DNA from: Reticulitermes lucifugus | Lineage: Eukaryota > Arthropoda > Insecta > Blattodea > Rhinotermitidae | Reading direction: 5' to 3' | DNA: 21,590 bases | Assembly (NCBI GenBank): GCA_026260175.1 | Contig: JAKCWW010008502.1 | Span: 4,127 to 25,716 of the forward strand | In this document: positions 9,711 through 18,935 of the stretch, in pieces | Position numbering within the stretch: the first letter of the stretch is position 1 | Layout: every line of letters starts with the position of its first letter | Position numbers and translations under genes: made by a program | Notes under the pieces: generated by a model | Database searches by the model: none | Told to the model about the DNA's origin: nothing | Seen by the model: only the letters and a program-made list of their open reading frames with translations

Positions 9711-10229
9711 ATTCATATCCCAGAAGGCTTGATTGTAGTGAATGATTGTTTTATGAAACTTGGTGATGAGCTGGACTCTGAGATTTAGATTTTTAGACTG
9801 GGATCCGACATTGACCAAATATGTTTCTACCATAGAAGCCCTTGGTTGACACATTACACAGGTCTTTATGAATATAGTGCTGATCCATTCTGCAGACTTA
9901 GAAGAGGCATCACAAGTAATTAATACATTCTGCCTTTGTAAATGAAATTACAACTAATGTACAAAAACAGCACACTGACTTGTTGGTTTATGACTTCTCA
10001 GAATTGCTCCACTCGGAGGATGCAGATCTGGCAGAAGGACTGAAAGTGAACATAGAACCAGGACATAAATTTGTGCCCCACTTGTATGTCTTTTGTGAGA
10101 CATGAATTTAAGATAGTTCAACACATTTGGATGAGGACTGTGGATCCTGCAGCAAATCAAAAGGATGCTGGAACATATTGGCATCTATGGTTGAAATTTC
10201 ACCACTGAAATGTGTTGCTGAAAGTGCAT

Positions 10230-10885
10230 TATGAGCTTTTGGATTTAGGCTGCATAGTGGAATGAAAATTTCCTGATGTTTCAGCAAACATTGCAGTTGC
10301 CGTCTTCAGGGTGATTGAATCTGGGGGTTGCCTGGGGGCCCTTTGGTAGCCAGACAGTATGAAGGCTTTGACAGAGCGGAAGTCGTAGCCAACATTTCAT
10401 ATGACACACAATCATGGAAGTCATTGAGATGTCTGAACAGCTTCACAGCATGAATCAGGATGATGGGTACAGACCAAGCAAAGACTGGCACCACTTTTTT
10501 CCCCCACCTCACATGCACCCTCACTCATCCACTTCATCTGAACAGCTGAATGCCTCCTGTGCACACCACATGTATTTTCTCTGTCACCAAGATAAGTGTT
10601 GTTTACTTTATGAACACTGGGCTCTGCAGAATCTTTTAATCACCTCTTTTCATGACCCCCCACTCCATGTTTCTAGTAAACCATTTTCATTATCAGGGAG
10701 AGGCTTTCCTTCCCCTAGTTACTCAGACTGTAATCTCCTACACCCTGCCCACTGGTATATCTATAGAAGGGCACCCAGTTAGCCCCCACATTTATACATC
10801 CTGAAGATGGTAACTAATGTTTGCTGAAATGTTCAAATATATTTGTCTATGTGGCCTAACCCTGAAAGCCACCTTACTGCAGTGA
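10230..10885. repeat. Inverted pair of about 80-bp units flanking 490 bases
   Basis: The left copy (10230-10311, - strand) and right copy (10798-10885, + strand) align over about 80 bases with small gaps: CCTGAAGAYGGYAACT, AATGTTTGCTGAAA, then a looser part ending in a GCCTAA block followed by an A-rich stretch. The interior 10312-10797 contains an open frame (10414-10782) without similarity, low-complexity Pro/His/Ser in places. These look like two ends of one element. They are the same type of unit as at 9430-9710 and 13247-13435 but a different variant. Confidence 0.6.
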
Positions 10886-11455
10886 ACACCAGCCATGAAA
10901 GCCTGAGGATTAGAATTAAGAGCTATAGATGCTCATATATGAAATGCAAAATAAAACTGATTAATAATGCAGTGAAGCAGAAACTATAAAGAGCCTTAAG
11001 TCTTGGATATCATACGGAGCCATCCAAAAGTGACTCTTGTTTCCAGTACTAAAATTTTGTCAAGATTGTGCGTTTGGTTACAGAAAACTGCCTCATCTCA
11101 ACACAGTGAACAAGTACGTGTTCTGATGCTTGTTCCTCCTACATAGAGTACTGAATAAATATAACAAATACTTTTGTTGTGCCTGTGCACATGATTTTGT
11201 AAAGCACAATAATTGAATAGAGAAACATGGTGTTCTTAAAAACTCACAAACGTGGCGAAATACTTGAAGCAATCTGCAACAGATTGATGTGAAGTTTTAT
11301 GAGAATAACAGCTACTTTTGAATATGTATAGTAAAAACTGCAGTTCGCTTTTGAAACGTTGTGTTTGTATACTCAGTGACAATGGAAAAAGTTGAAATAC
11401 ACATCAGTAATGCTTTGCATGTTACACCATTCTCAAAGAATTATAGTGTACAGTA

Positions 11456-12110
11456 AATGAGACTTCTTGTCATTGTGGCGGAAAAAGAGAATATTCATGT
11501 ACAAAGGTGGTTCTTGCTAACCTAAAGGAACTGTACATTGAATTTTATAAGGGAAATGGAAAGAGGCTAGGATTTTATAAATTTTGTGAAGCTAGAGTGT
11601 GTTCCGGATAGGTGGAATGTCCACTCATTTGGTCTGTGTCACCTGTTGCTGTCATCAAAACATTGGGATAATGTGGAGTGTTGTTCCTCAGCACTGCTGT
11701 GGCTGTAAGTGATTATTATATGTGGCAGTATGTGACACTGGTAAAATAAGTTTTATGATGCACATGTGTGAAAGTATCCTGGAAAAGTACTGTATGCAGT
11801 TATGCTTTGCTTGTTTAATGACAATTTCAGAGATGACAGTGACAGTGTTACTTTTTGTAGATGGATGTATATAGTCAGAACTATGTAAGTCACTTGGAAG
11901 TTGCCTGTAAGTGAATTCTGTGAAGACCTTGCTGACATGGTTTATTAATTTTGCCAACATCACAATCATCATATCAAAAACAGTGCAAAGAAAACACTTT
12001 ACACTCAGAAGTTCTGCTGCTTTTAGATTTAGCAGTTACAGTTTTGTAGTTCATGATGAATTACAGAACAATATGGATCAAGTGGCCTGATGCTGCAAAC
12101 ATACTTGGCT
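11456..12110 (+). pseudogene. Broken copy of a second arthropod multicopy transposon-associated protein
   Basis: Pieces in different frames line up with another high-copy uncharacterised insect/cnidarian protein family. In order: KVVLANLKELYIEFYKGNGK and GFYKFCEARVC (11504-11606), then with a shift THLVCVTCCCHQNIGIM (about 11616-11670; the family has a conserved HSVCVC..HQN block), DSDSVTFCRWMYIVRT and PVSEFCEDLADMV (about 11837-11940), and YSFVVHDELQNNMDQVA (about 12037-12087). Stops and at least three frame shifts interrupt it, and the C-terminal part is absent. The biochemical function of the family is unknown to me; it travels with mobile DNA. It lies directly upstream of the first likely CTC1 OB-fold exon. 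Confidence 0.65.
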
Positions 12111-12277
12111 ATAGAACTGCAAACGATGAGGCAAAGGGAGAGAAATTTGTTGTTTCAATACTATGGTTCAACAACCCACATAGCAAGGCATTGCTTTTGT
12201 TAGGGGAATGTTTCCAGTCTGCATAATTTCATGATTTGGTGACATTCTCCTCCCATTTCATTCCCTGGAACTGACAG

Positions 12278-12456
12278 TGTCAGACTTTTTACTGTTGGGG
12301 TATCTGAACTGTAAAATAGATGTTACTTGCCTTCACTTCATCCAAGAACTGAAAGGGAATTGCAGCAGTAAATTGCACTTTATTGCAGTGAGTTATGCAT
12401 AACTTTAGACATTGCAGATGGTGATGTATCAAATGTCAAGGGCGTCATCTGGAATA
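12278..12456 (+). CDS. Candidate N-terminal OB-fold exon(s) of CTC1, splice structure unclear
   Basis: After a pyrimidine-rich acceptor (ends at 12277) the frame reads SDFLLLGYLNCKIDV and continues to KLHFIA (12387), where gtgagt could be a donor. Thirty bases on, another frame reads LDIADGDVSNVKGVIWN up to gtaatc (12457). Together they resemble the first OB fold of CTC1, in which a LLLLGTL strand is followed by a strand and an Asp/Gly turn. The second part ends with two spare bases, which suits the exon at 13133. Removing 29 bases between two ATTGCAG copies (12382, 12411) would join the parts in frame, but that is not a standard GT-AG intron. Alternatively only one part is an exon, using tttattgcag as its acceptor. 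Confidence 0.35.
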
Positions 12457-13132
12457 AGTAATCTTCAAAAAGTAAGATATGAATACTAAACTGCTATCTT
12501 TGTGTCAGTTATTCCTTAACATGTTGTTTTGTTGTGGAGTCTGTTGCAGTAGTCTGTGGAAAACCATCACATCTTCACACCCCATCCTGCATTTACATTA
12601 CATAGAAAGTTACTGCATATGCAAAATTACAGGTCTGTACTGCCATGTTCTGTGGAGATTTAAAAGTCTTGCTTATTTTTGTGCAACACCAAAATGTGTG
12701 CATTTCATGGGCATAAAAAGTAGAAACCTTGTCATAATTGTAGGGAATTTTTCAAGTACGGACTGTTGATACTGTGTATGTAATCCAGTTTGTTTGGCTT
12801 ATTTAGTGTTCAATTATACAATGTTAAGAACACTTGAATAATTTGCAGCCAACCAATTATGAAGTGTATGACTGCATTCTGGAAGCAATTGCTCATAAGT
12901 GTTTAGAATTAGGATGCCAGTACTTGACAGTCTGTTATGTAATGAATATGGATATGTTAGTGCCAAGCATGATTAAAATCTGAAATGGTCACTTTTGAGC
13001 TTTGTGAAAGATTTACTTTTTTGATGTTGGATGTCTCATAGACAGTGAAAATGATGTGTTTGTGTTACAAGTGTTACAGATTTATATCCCTTCTCTTGTA
13101 CTTTGGATGATGACTGTTATTTGTCTATGCAG

Positions 13133-13216
13133 CAGTATGGCTGATGACAGTGGACAGAAGAGGAAACATTTGAAAACTGTTGTGGGTCAGCTGTTGGCTT
13201 TCAGCCATGTATTTAA
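13133..13216 (+). CDS. CTC1: CST complex subunit CTC1, internal exon (start of second OB fold)
   Basis: CTC1 is the large subunit of CST (CTC1-STN1-TEN1), which binds single-stranded DNA at telomeres and recruits DNA polymerase alpha-primase for C-strand fill-in. This exon runs from ttgtctatgcag to gtaagt and encodes SMADDSGQKRKHLK followed by the strand TVVGQLLAFSHVFK. It needs two bases from an upstream exon and leaves AA, completed to Lys by the exon at 14641. The acceptor is a tandem NAGNAG (AG at 13131 and 13134), so one codon may be optional. ATG 13137 has a good context and could be an alternative start. The identification rests on the chain of four exons. Confidence 0.75.
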
Positions 13217-13246
13217 GTAAGTTTCAAGTGTTTGTGATATCCATTT

Positions 13247-13435
13247 AAGAACACTGTTCTTCTGGGATATTTTACTCTATCACTGGTGTTCTTTGCCCAA
13301 TATTTCAAGCCCATATGTTGGCCTCATCTTCAAGGGCTGGTGGTCCAATGAAAATGAGGCCACCACAGTCTCAAAACATTGGGCAACGAACACCCAGTGA
13401 CAGAGCACAATATCCCAGGAGAATGGTGTTCTCAA
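13247..13435. repeat. Foldback repeat, about 85-bp arms with 20-base loop
   Basis: The arm at 13247-13331 and the arm at 13351-13435 are reverse complements with roughly 20% mismatch: both contain CTGGGATATT, a TCACTGG-type block, TTGCCCAAT and GGCCTCAT. Each arm contains one CTGAAGAT...GAAA-type unit, so this is a head-to-head pair of the unit seen in more separated form at 9430-9710 and 10230-10885. It starts 30 bases after the CTC1 exon end, inside the intron. Confidence 0.8.
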
Positions 13436-14134
13436 CTGCATCACTCTGAAACCCTGTAAATCCTTGTAACTTTACCTGAATTAGGAAAGAAGATATTCAA
13501 TCATCAGTATAGATGGAACCTTTTCTTTGCTTGCGATTTGAAAACTGAACTTAATTCTTACTCATGTCATAATTTGGTGATGCTGCAGTGTTGTTGCTGT
13601 TGTGAACTGTACTGCATAAGGCTCATACATTAATTTGCATAAGGAACATGTAAGTGGAGTTCCTTATATTCTTTACTTAGCGCTGGTTGGTGCTGATAAA
13701 GACAGCTTCATGTCATGTTCACCTTATCCACATTTAATATAGGTATATTAGGTGAAACTGTGAAATCCAGTTACCCTTATAACTTTTTTCAGTCACTGCC
13801 ATCCTCATTGACACATTTGTATCTTCCAGAATTATTATAGATAGGTGTAAATGAGATGTAGTTCTAAGCTACTAAAATGGTTCTTATGCCATTGACAGCA
13901 ATTAATTTTGTGATTGCAGTCACCATCTCCTTTCTCTTTCATACCAGGCACTTCTGGTATGAATGTTTTATGCAGTCAATGTTACCCTAATCCAGAGGTT
14001 GCATGTAACTTGAGGTGTTTGGGGGTTCGGTTCACAAGTCAAATGTTTCATTTTAATGCAGTCACAGTTATGCCCTGCATATTAGTCAATAAGCAACATA
14101 GTCTTTAGTCTTAACTCACCGTGCATTTTTATTA

Positions 14135-14290
14135 TTTTAGACATACACCAACAAAATGCACAAATTAATAAAAGGTGCAAATTAGCTCCTTATCATAATT
14201 TAACCCTACACGCGTTTAGGGTTAAATTATGATAAGGAGCTAATTTGCACCTTTTATTAATTTGTGCATTTTGTTGGTGTATGTCTAAAA
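14135..14290. repeat. Perfect 74-bp palindrome (foldback/MITE-like) in CTC1 intron
   Basis: Positions 14135-14208 are exactly the reverse complement of 14217-14290. The 8-base centre (CACGCGTT) contains the self-complementary ACGCGT and just one mismatched pair, so the whole 156 bases is practically one palindrome. The ends are TTTTAGACATACACC and its complement; a TA dinucleotide next to GACATAC on both sides would fit a Tc1/mariner-type target duplication but cannot be separated from the palindrome. There are no ORFs. As RNA it would form a long double-stranded hairpin within the CTC1 pre-mRNA. Nearby repeats are old and diverged, so perfect arms imply a recent insertion, repeated gene conversion or an assembly artefact. 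Confidence 0.95.
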
Positions 14291-14640
14291 AAAAAGCAAC
14301 AATGTTTTTTGTCCTTTTGAAGTACAGAGGCCACTGGCTTTATGTCGTTACAGTAACTCTTGCATTTTGGCTATTGGACAAATCTGTGTTTTTTATTCAC
14401 TGCCGTTTTTCAAATTTTCCCATGACAGATGGCCAAACATTTCATTCTCTCCTTTACTGAAGTTAAGTAGCATAGGCAGAACTTCTTCTACTTTTTCCTC
14501 CATGATATACTTTTCATTTAATTGTCAGTACTCTGTTAGGATGAATTCTCAGGATATTCATTTAATTTGCTTCCTAATATTAAACAGGAGTTTTCATGAT
14601 CACATACACCACTGTACCACAGATATTATTGTGTTTTTAG

Positions 14641-14791
14641 AACAAGGCCACGAGTTGCATTTGTGGAGTTCATGCATGAGCATCAGCTGTTCCACATAGC
14701 TTTACGACAGCATCTTGAAATCTACAAGAACCTGACAATTGGAAAAGTTTACAAGGTCACACATCTTCAAAAAAGACAGATGCTGTACAAT
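14641..14791 (+). CDS. CTC1: CST complex subunit CTC1, internal exon (second OB fold)
   Basis: The exon lies between tgtgtttttag and gtaagt, 151 bases; its first A completes the Lys codon from 13216 and it ends on a whole codon. It encodes TRPRVAFVEFMHEHQ, HIALRQHLEIYKNL and IGKVYKVTHLQKRQMLYN. The pattern is strand (VAFVEF), short turn, strand, helix, then 'G..Y.VT.L', which corresponds to the end of an OB fold and to the human CTC1 segment with 'LRPGTAYVLTELRV'. From memory I place it at about residues 250-300 of human CTC1; this was not aligned by program. Shifted frames produce other open stretches that I ignore. Confidence 0.8.
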
Positions 14792-15571
14792 GTAAGTTTT
14801 TTGCTGCATTTAGACTGAATGTCTTTCATGTTTGGCATCGTAGTTTAAAATCATCATTAGATTTGAAGAAACATTTATACTGTAAGGGCGAGCGCACATA
14901 AAGGAAACTGGACATCACAGCACAACCACAATTTCCAAGAAGAATTGCACGTTTTGAGCAGGAAATCAGTTGTCCAATTAGCAAGCTCACACTGAGGAAA
15001 TTTGACTAGTTGCTCGCATCTTCTAGTGTGACTGAATGCATGGTAGCAATTCAGCAGTGCTGTGCCCTTAATTTCAGTAATGTCACTGGCAGCTGCTACT
15101 TGTGTAGTAAACATTGGTAGTGCAGAACGCAAAATACTAGAAACGAAGTAAAATTGAAAACTGATACTAGCACGACAAAATTATCGATGAAGGCAAATAT
15201 AACATATAAAATCTGAACAGCATATCTACATAGTAAGTTCACTGAAACATATGTAAGACTTACGTGCACTACGCAATGGAAAAATTCAATAACCAAGACC
15301 CGTGGAAAGCCAATCCTCGAATAAATGTGTGGCCGTTTACCCATTGAATTTTATCGCTTAATTTTTAATTTTTAACTTTATTTTAAGGACCAGATCCTGA
15401 GGAAAATTTGTAAGAAAATTTAAAGAACGTCATAGGAAGTACACAACCATCTACCTACATGTTATACTATCAAAAACTACTGTATTATTGTAACATATAC
15501 ATTATAACATTTGAGAGATCTCTCGAATAAAAACATTGTACCTTGATTTTTAAGATATTTTAGAAGACTGG

Positions 15572-15603
15572 CTGATGATGATTATTTTTTGATCGAAACA
15601 TGT
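15572..15603 (+). other. Hammerhead-like core motif inside the Harbinger element
   Basis: CTGATGA (15572-15578), one extra T, a 5-bp hairpin GATTA/TGATC (one wobble) with loop TTTTT, then GAAAC (15595-15599) and the self-complementary ACATGT (15598-15603). The next base is G where a hammerhead needs A, C or U, and I see no stem I, so activity is unlikely. It resembles the tail motif at 7640 and, on the other strand, at 20111-20147. Confidence 0.3.
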
Positions 15604-15661
15604 GGCGTTTGAATGAAACAATAACATGTTGTGTTAGACAGCATAGTGTATATCTATGTGA

Positions 15662-15907
15662 TTGCACACAACTGGATGGATACCATTAAATTGGGTGCAT
15701 CCCTTCTTCCATGTCAATTTACGCTCGGGTGCTTACATTGTTTGGGAAGAATTTAACTAGGATCCAGAACTCTATAAGTCATTTTATAGAATGGGCATTG
15801 AAAGCTTTTATTTATTAGTGAAACTTACAGGACTTCAAGTACGAAAGAAGGATACAAACTTTTGTACAACTGTGTCAGCAGAAGAAAGACTGCTGATTAC
15901 TCTTAGG
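15662..15907 (+). pseudogene. PIF/Harbinger transposase N-terminal fragment
   Basis: The frame reads WVHPFFHVNLRSGAYIVWEE, then a TAG stop (15758-15760), then DPELYKSFYRMGIESFYLLV, VRKKDTNFCTTVSAEERLLI and TLR before a possible donor (gtaagg, 15907). WVHP, the F.YFRM-type block and 'I...DTNFR..I...ERL..TLR' are hallmarks of the N-terminal helical region of HARBI1-like nucleases. The downstream DDE catalytic part is not present in recognisable form. The stop and missing catalytic domain make it non-functional. Confidence 0.85.
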
Positions 15908-16238
15908 TAAGGAATATTTAGGTACTTTTTGCTACAGACATTCCACATATGTGTAAACAAGTAACACATCATTGTCTGACAGTTTTTTCTACATTGCCAT
16001 TCCTCTGTTGTTACAGTGTCTGTCATGCATGCTTATTAAATACGGATGCCCATTACCGTGATAATTATCATTATTAATTCTGTTCCTAGTAAGCTAAAAA
16101 TGACTGAGAGGTGTCCCGCTCTTCATGAAGAGAATTCACCGTAGTTGTAGAGTAAACACTGGAGGTTTCTGCCAACCACATGGATGATGGTCCATCACTT
16201 TCTGTATTGTCTAATGTCTCATCAATTAGTTTTACAAC

Positions 16239-16749
16239 TCATATTTTAAAAATGCATTTTTGCTTGGCATTCATTTTTTTCATGTCAGAAAGTAGACTAT
16301 GCAGAAATTCCCCATTTGGGTCTGGTGTGTTTGCCTGAGTTTGTTGCTTATGTATTCCATGAATCGTATATCAACAGGACCCAAGTCATTTGGCCAACGT
16401 CCTTTATGAAGTACCCACTGCTTGTAATCACTGCGGTTGCTTTCAGGAGAAGAGGTATGGCTGATTATTTCTTAACGCCTGTAGGAGCAAGTCAACCTCA
16501 GTGGGGTTATGTCAGTTGGTAATTATGCAGTATGAGAACTCACATAAATGATAACTTGTAAGCAACAAATGCCATAATGTATTGTTGTTTGCCTTAATTA
16601 GCCTATTCTCTATTGTGATTTTATTATAAGTTTTGATCAGAAAATACCAGGCTCCTTCATATCAGATGAAATTCTCTCCCACGCCAGATCCACTTTGTCC
16701 CTCCGGGCATAATCTGGGTGTGTGTGTCATAAAGGCCTGGCTCCTGCTC
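16239..16749 (-). pseudogene. Harbinger-associated MADF-BESS protein remnant
   Basis: In insect Harbinger elements a Myb/MADF-type DNA-binding protein accompanies the transposase. On the - strand, 16749-16637 encodes EQEPGLYDTHPDYARRDKVD and LAWERISSDMKEPG, the first helices of a MADF domain, ending at TGA. Farther along, about 16320-16239, the frame reads PNGEFLHSLLSDMKKMNAKQ and KCIFKI plus stop, which fits the BESS motif at the C-terminus. The rest of the MADF domain and the linker between are not readable, so the gene is broken, or parts were spliced in a way I cannot reconstruct. Confidence 0.8.
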
Positions 16750-16923
16750 AGTTTAACTGTAGAAAAGCAAAAGTTAGTAGCTTCATCCACCTTTTGTGCC
16801 GTCTGAACAACGTGAAATATCACACACACATACAAAACACTAGACAACCACTGTGTAATGCAACTCAAAACTGGCATGTTCAGTTTCCTGTGAGCTGAGT
16901 TACTTAGTTTACCGTGAGTGGCA

Positions 16924-17035
16924 TTGCAGTTGTGTTGCAGTTTGCTTGATGTGCGCAGCACAATCCAGTTGCACGTGTTCAACATGGTCTGGCAGAAATT
17001 CTTGGAAGTTGCAGTTGCGTTGTGGTTTGCAGTTG
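16924..17035. repeat. Four TTGCAGTT copies in the right subterminal region of the Harbinger element
   Basis: TTGCAGTT occurs at 16924, 16935, 17009 and 17027 (reverse complement AACTGCAA), clustered within 130 bases of the right end. The left end has only weak equivalents. Clustered short subterminal repeats are typical of transposase or MADF/Myb-protein binding regions in this superfamily; binding is inferred. Confidence 0.55.
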
Positions 17036-17246
17036 CCTTGGTGTGCGCTCGCCCTAATACAACAGTAAACAACTACTGACGGTTGTGACACAAACTGAAA
17101 GTTCAGTAAGAAAGAAAAGCTCACCCTTAAACCATATATTCATTTCATTTTGGTTCACATCCTTAAAACCTGTTTCCATAATTTCCATTTTGCGTTATCC
17201 TGTTAAGCATGCTGGTGAAGCAGCATCACTCTGGATGTCTGTGGAA

Positions 17247-17257
17247 GGGGGGGGGGG
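17247..17257 (+). repeat. G11 homopolymer
   Basis: Eleven consecutive G residues in an otherwise AT-rich intron. It is a likely length polymorphism or base-calling error site and belongs to no feature I recognise. Confidence 0.9.
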
Positions 17258-17323
17258 TGTGCTTACTCTGAACCTCAGCTGGGACACCAGTTGTTCTGAC
17301 TGAAGTATTTTATGTTTTTTTTT

Positions 17324-17425
17324 GTCCCTCCAGACAAATGCTTGAACAGTACCTTGATTAGACCATGACAGCTTCCTTCCACATTCTTTATCATATGTTG
17401 ATCACCCAACCACTGGACACAGCAT
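17324..17425 (+). mobile_element. SINE fragment (tRNA-derived family), 3' body
   Basis: 'tccctccagacaaatgct' followed by 'gattagaccatgacagcttccttccacattct' in positions 17324-17390 matches the body of the SINE copies at 18745-18935 (+) and 17895-18095 (-). The tRNA-like head is absent. It lies in the CTC1 intron. Confidence 0.7.
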
Positions 17426-17894
17426 AGGCTAAATGAATAAATACAGTACCCTACTTTTGTATTTCTCCTGGCCCCTTTCTAAGAGAATTTCTCCAATAAA
17501 AAGTCTATATGCATATTCCTGCCAACTTATCGGCCTTGTCTTCACTCTTCTGTTTAACAGGATTATTAGCATCACCTGATATCCTGCTGCCTGCAATTTA
17601 TTTTATCTTAGGTTCAAGTATGAACCAGGATGCCTCTGTCTGTGTCACTTGGATTCAATTCCCAACAGCAGAGGTGCAGATTTTTCTTTACCACTGCATG
17701 CAGACTGTTGTTTTGGCCCATACAGTATATCTGATATTTATCATGGGCTGTTTGCATGAAGCAGTTAAAATGGTTTTGGAGTGACACTGATCACTCACGT
17801 GCATCTAGTGGTCAGGTTAATCTTTGTTTTCTTTTGTGTGATTTATTTTATGAATTTTTTAGTACCTCAGACTATGTAGTATTAACTGATGATT

Positions 17895-18095
17895 GTTGAA
17901 AAGTTGTAAAGGATTTGGAAGGAAGCAGACATGGTCTAATTCAGGTAGCATCTGAGAATTTGCCTGGAGGGGCTGAGGAAAACCACAAAGACCTTTGTAC
18001 GTTCAGTGTCCCAACCTAGATTTGATCTGGGAACCTAACTGAATCCATGTCTAGTGTTGCTGGTATACAAACCAACTGTCTAGGTTTCCACTCTC
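17895..18095 (-). mobile_element. tRNA-derived SINE, antisense copy
   Basis: Read on the - strand, a decayed tRNA-like head (region about 18095-18015, including GGTTTGTATACCAGCAACACT and a damaged B-box AGATCAAATCT) is followed by the body with CCTCAGCCCCTCCAGGCAAA and GGTCATG-like/CTTCCTTCCA blocks down to about 17900. This order (tRNA-like 5' part, then 'CTCCAGGCAAATGCC', then 'CTTCCTTCC') is common to a widespread arthropod SINE group as I know it. The copy is old and its ends are uncertain. Confidence 0.75.
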
Positions 18096-18519
18096 TCGTG
18101 TATCTTTGTGGCATGTTTTAACTTTTTGTCTTACTGTTCACTGAGTGCACAGTGCCAGTTACCGGGGCAAGTTCATCATGGTTTTCTTCATTTCTCCAGG
18201 GACATGCTGGGTTATTATTTTCAAATAGTGTGTGACACTTTATGTCCATATCCTTTCCTGGTCATCATTCACAATCATTCTGTCATTCACCACTGTCTAA
18301 CCTGTGCAGTTAGTCGCACCAAGTAGTAATGCGATGAATCTCACCAGGCTTAGTACATAGAAGTTTTTACTCATAAGCCGCTTCAAGAGCGAGGTGATTT
18401 ATCTTTTTCAGGTTTAAGATGTAGAACTTGTCACAGCTATCTGATCTCATACAGTGCTAAATTTAAATATTAAATTAACCCCCCAGAGCAATTAATGGTA
18501 TCATAATTTGCTTTTTTAG

Positions 18520-18630
18520 GATGGTAAATCAGTCCAGCTTTTGGAAACAACACAAAAATCAAGTTTCATACTTTTGTTGGACAGTGGACACATGTTATCA
18601 GAGCCTGGTTTGGGCACAGTCAGTTATGAG
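18520..18630 (+). CDS. CTC1: CST complex subunit CTC1, internal exon (linker and start of third OB fold)
   Basis: The exon runs from cttttttag to gtgagt, 111 bases, phase 0 at both ends, matching the neighbours. It encodes DGKSVQLLETTQKSSFILLL, DSGHMLSEPGLG and TVSYE. In human CTC1 the equivalent region contains 'SSRLLLL' and then 'YSGAVTGVL', which is the same order as here across the junction to 21129. The frame is clean and the splice sites are strong. The preceding intron (14792-18519) has 3.7 kb filled mainly by the Harbinger element and SINE pieces. Confidence 0.8.
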
Positions 18631-18744
18631 GTGAGTAGTATGAGTTGGTTTTTTATGTAGTTGTCATAGATCTGACTTGCACTGAGAGAATGAAGGAGCA
18701 GGCCGATTGATTTGCAGAATCATATCTCTTCATCGTGTTTCCTG

Positions 18745-18935
18745 TTTTATCAAACGTCATCCAGTGGGCATTACTCCTGGTTTGTCTTTGGGAGTTCTGG
18801 AGTTCAAATCTCAGTGTAGAGACTAGCTGTATTGACTGAGGGATTCATGACTTTCCTCGGTATCTCCAGGCAAATGCCAGAATAATGCCTGACATTAGGT
18901 CACAGCCACTTCCTTCCACATCCTATCCAGTTCAT
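18745..18935 (+). mobile_element. tRNA-derived SINE, sense copy
   Basis: A tRNA-like head with B-box-like GAGTTCAAATC (18800-18810) is followed by 'ttcctcggtatctccaggca' and 'aatgccagaataatgcctg', then 'cacagccacttccttccaca' up to about 18930. It is the most complete of the three copies here. No poly(A) tail or target duplication could be fixed. It lies in the CTC1 intron after the 18520-18630 exon. Confidence 0.8.

Larger units (their letters stand above)
14886..17054. mobile_element. PIF/Harbinger DNA transposon, full span but inactive
   Basis: The left end (GGGCGAGCGCACATAAAGG from 14886) and the right end (ending TGTGCGCTCGCCC at 17054) are inverted copies. The outer 13-14 bases are identical and similarity continues with changes for at least 55 bases. 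Both ends are flanked by TAA (14883-14885 and 17055-17057), the 3-bp TWA target duplication typical of PIF/Harbinger. Inside are a transposase remnant on the + strand (15662-15907) and a MADF-BESS partner remnant on the - strand (16239-16749), pointing toward each other. Much of both genes is missing, the transposase has a stop, and a foreign repeat fragment seems inserted near 15572. It sits in the CTC1 intron. At 2169 bases it is shorter than the usual 3-5 kb of autonomous elements. Confidence 0.92.

Noticed and set aside
10414..10782. 122-codon open frame on the + strand
   Set aside because: It lies between two inverted repeat units, has no similarity or splice context, and its composition is low-complexity in places; probably chance or transposon debris.
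12479..12769. 96-codon open frame on the + strand
   Set aside because: Cys/aromatic-rich translation without any domain and not in phase with the CTC1 exons; likely chance within an intron.
12850..12981. 43-codon open stretch after tttgcag, considered as a CTC1 exon
   Set aside because: No CTC1-like pattern and no proper donor with the phase needed by the exon at 13133.
13143..13172. CTGATGA followed by GAAAC, another apparent hammerhead core
   Set aside because: It lies fully inside the CTC1 exon and encodes part of the conserved reading frame; no stems fit, so it is coincidence.
16662..17072. 136-codon open frame on the - strand
   Set aside because: It is a shifted frame across the Harbinger terminal repeat and the MADF fragment; the real MADF reading is in another frame.
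18000..18095. Possible functional tRNA gene
   Set aside because: Boxes are damaged and it is joined to a SINE body; it is the head of an old SINE.
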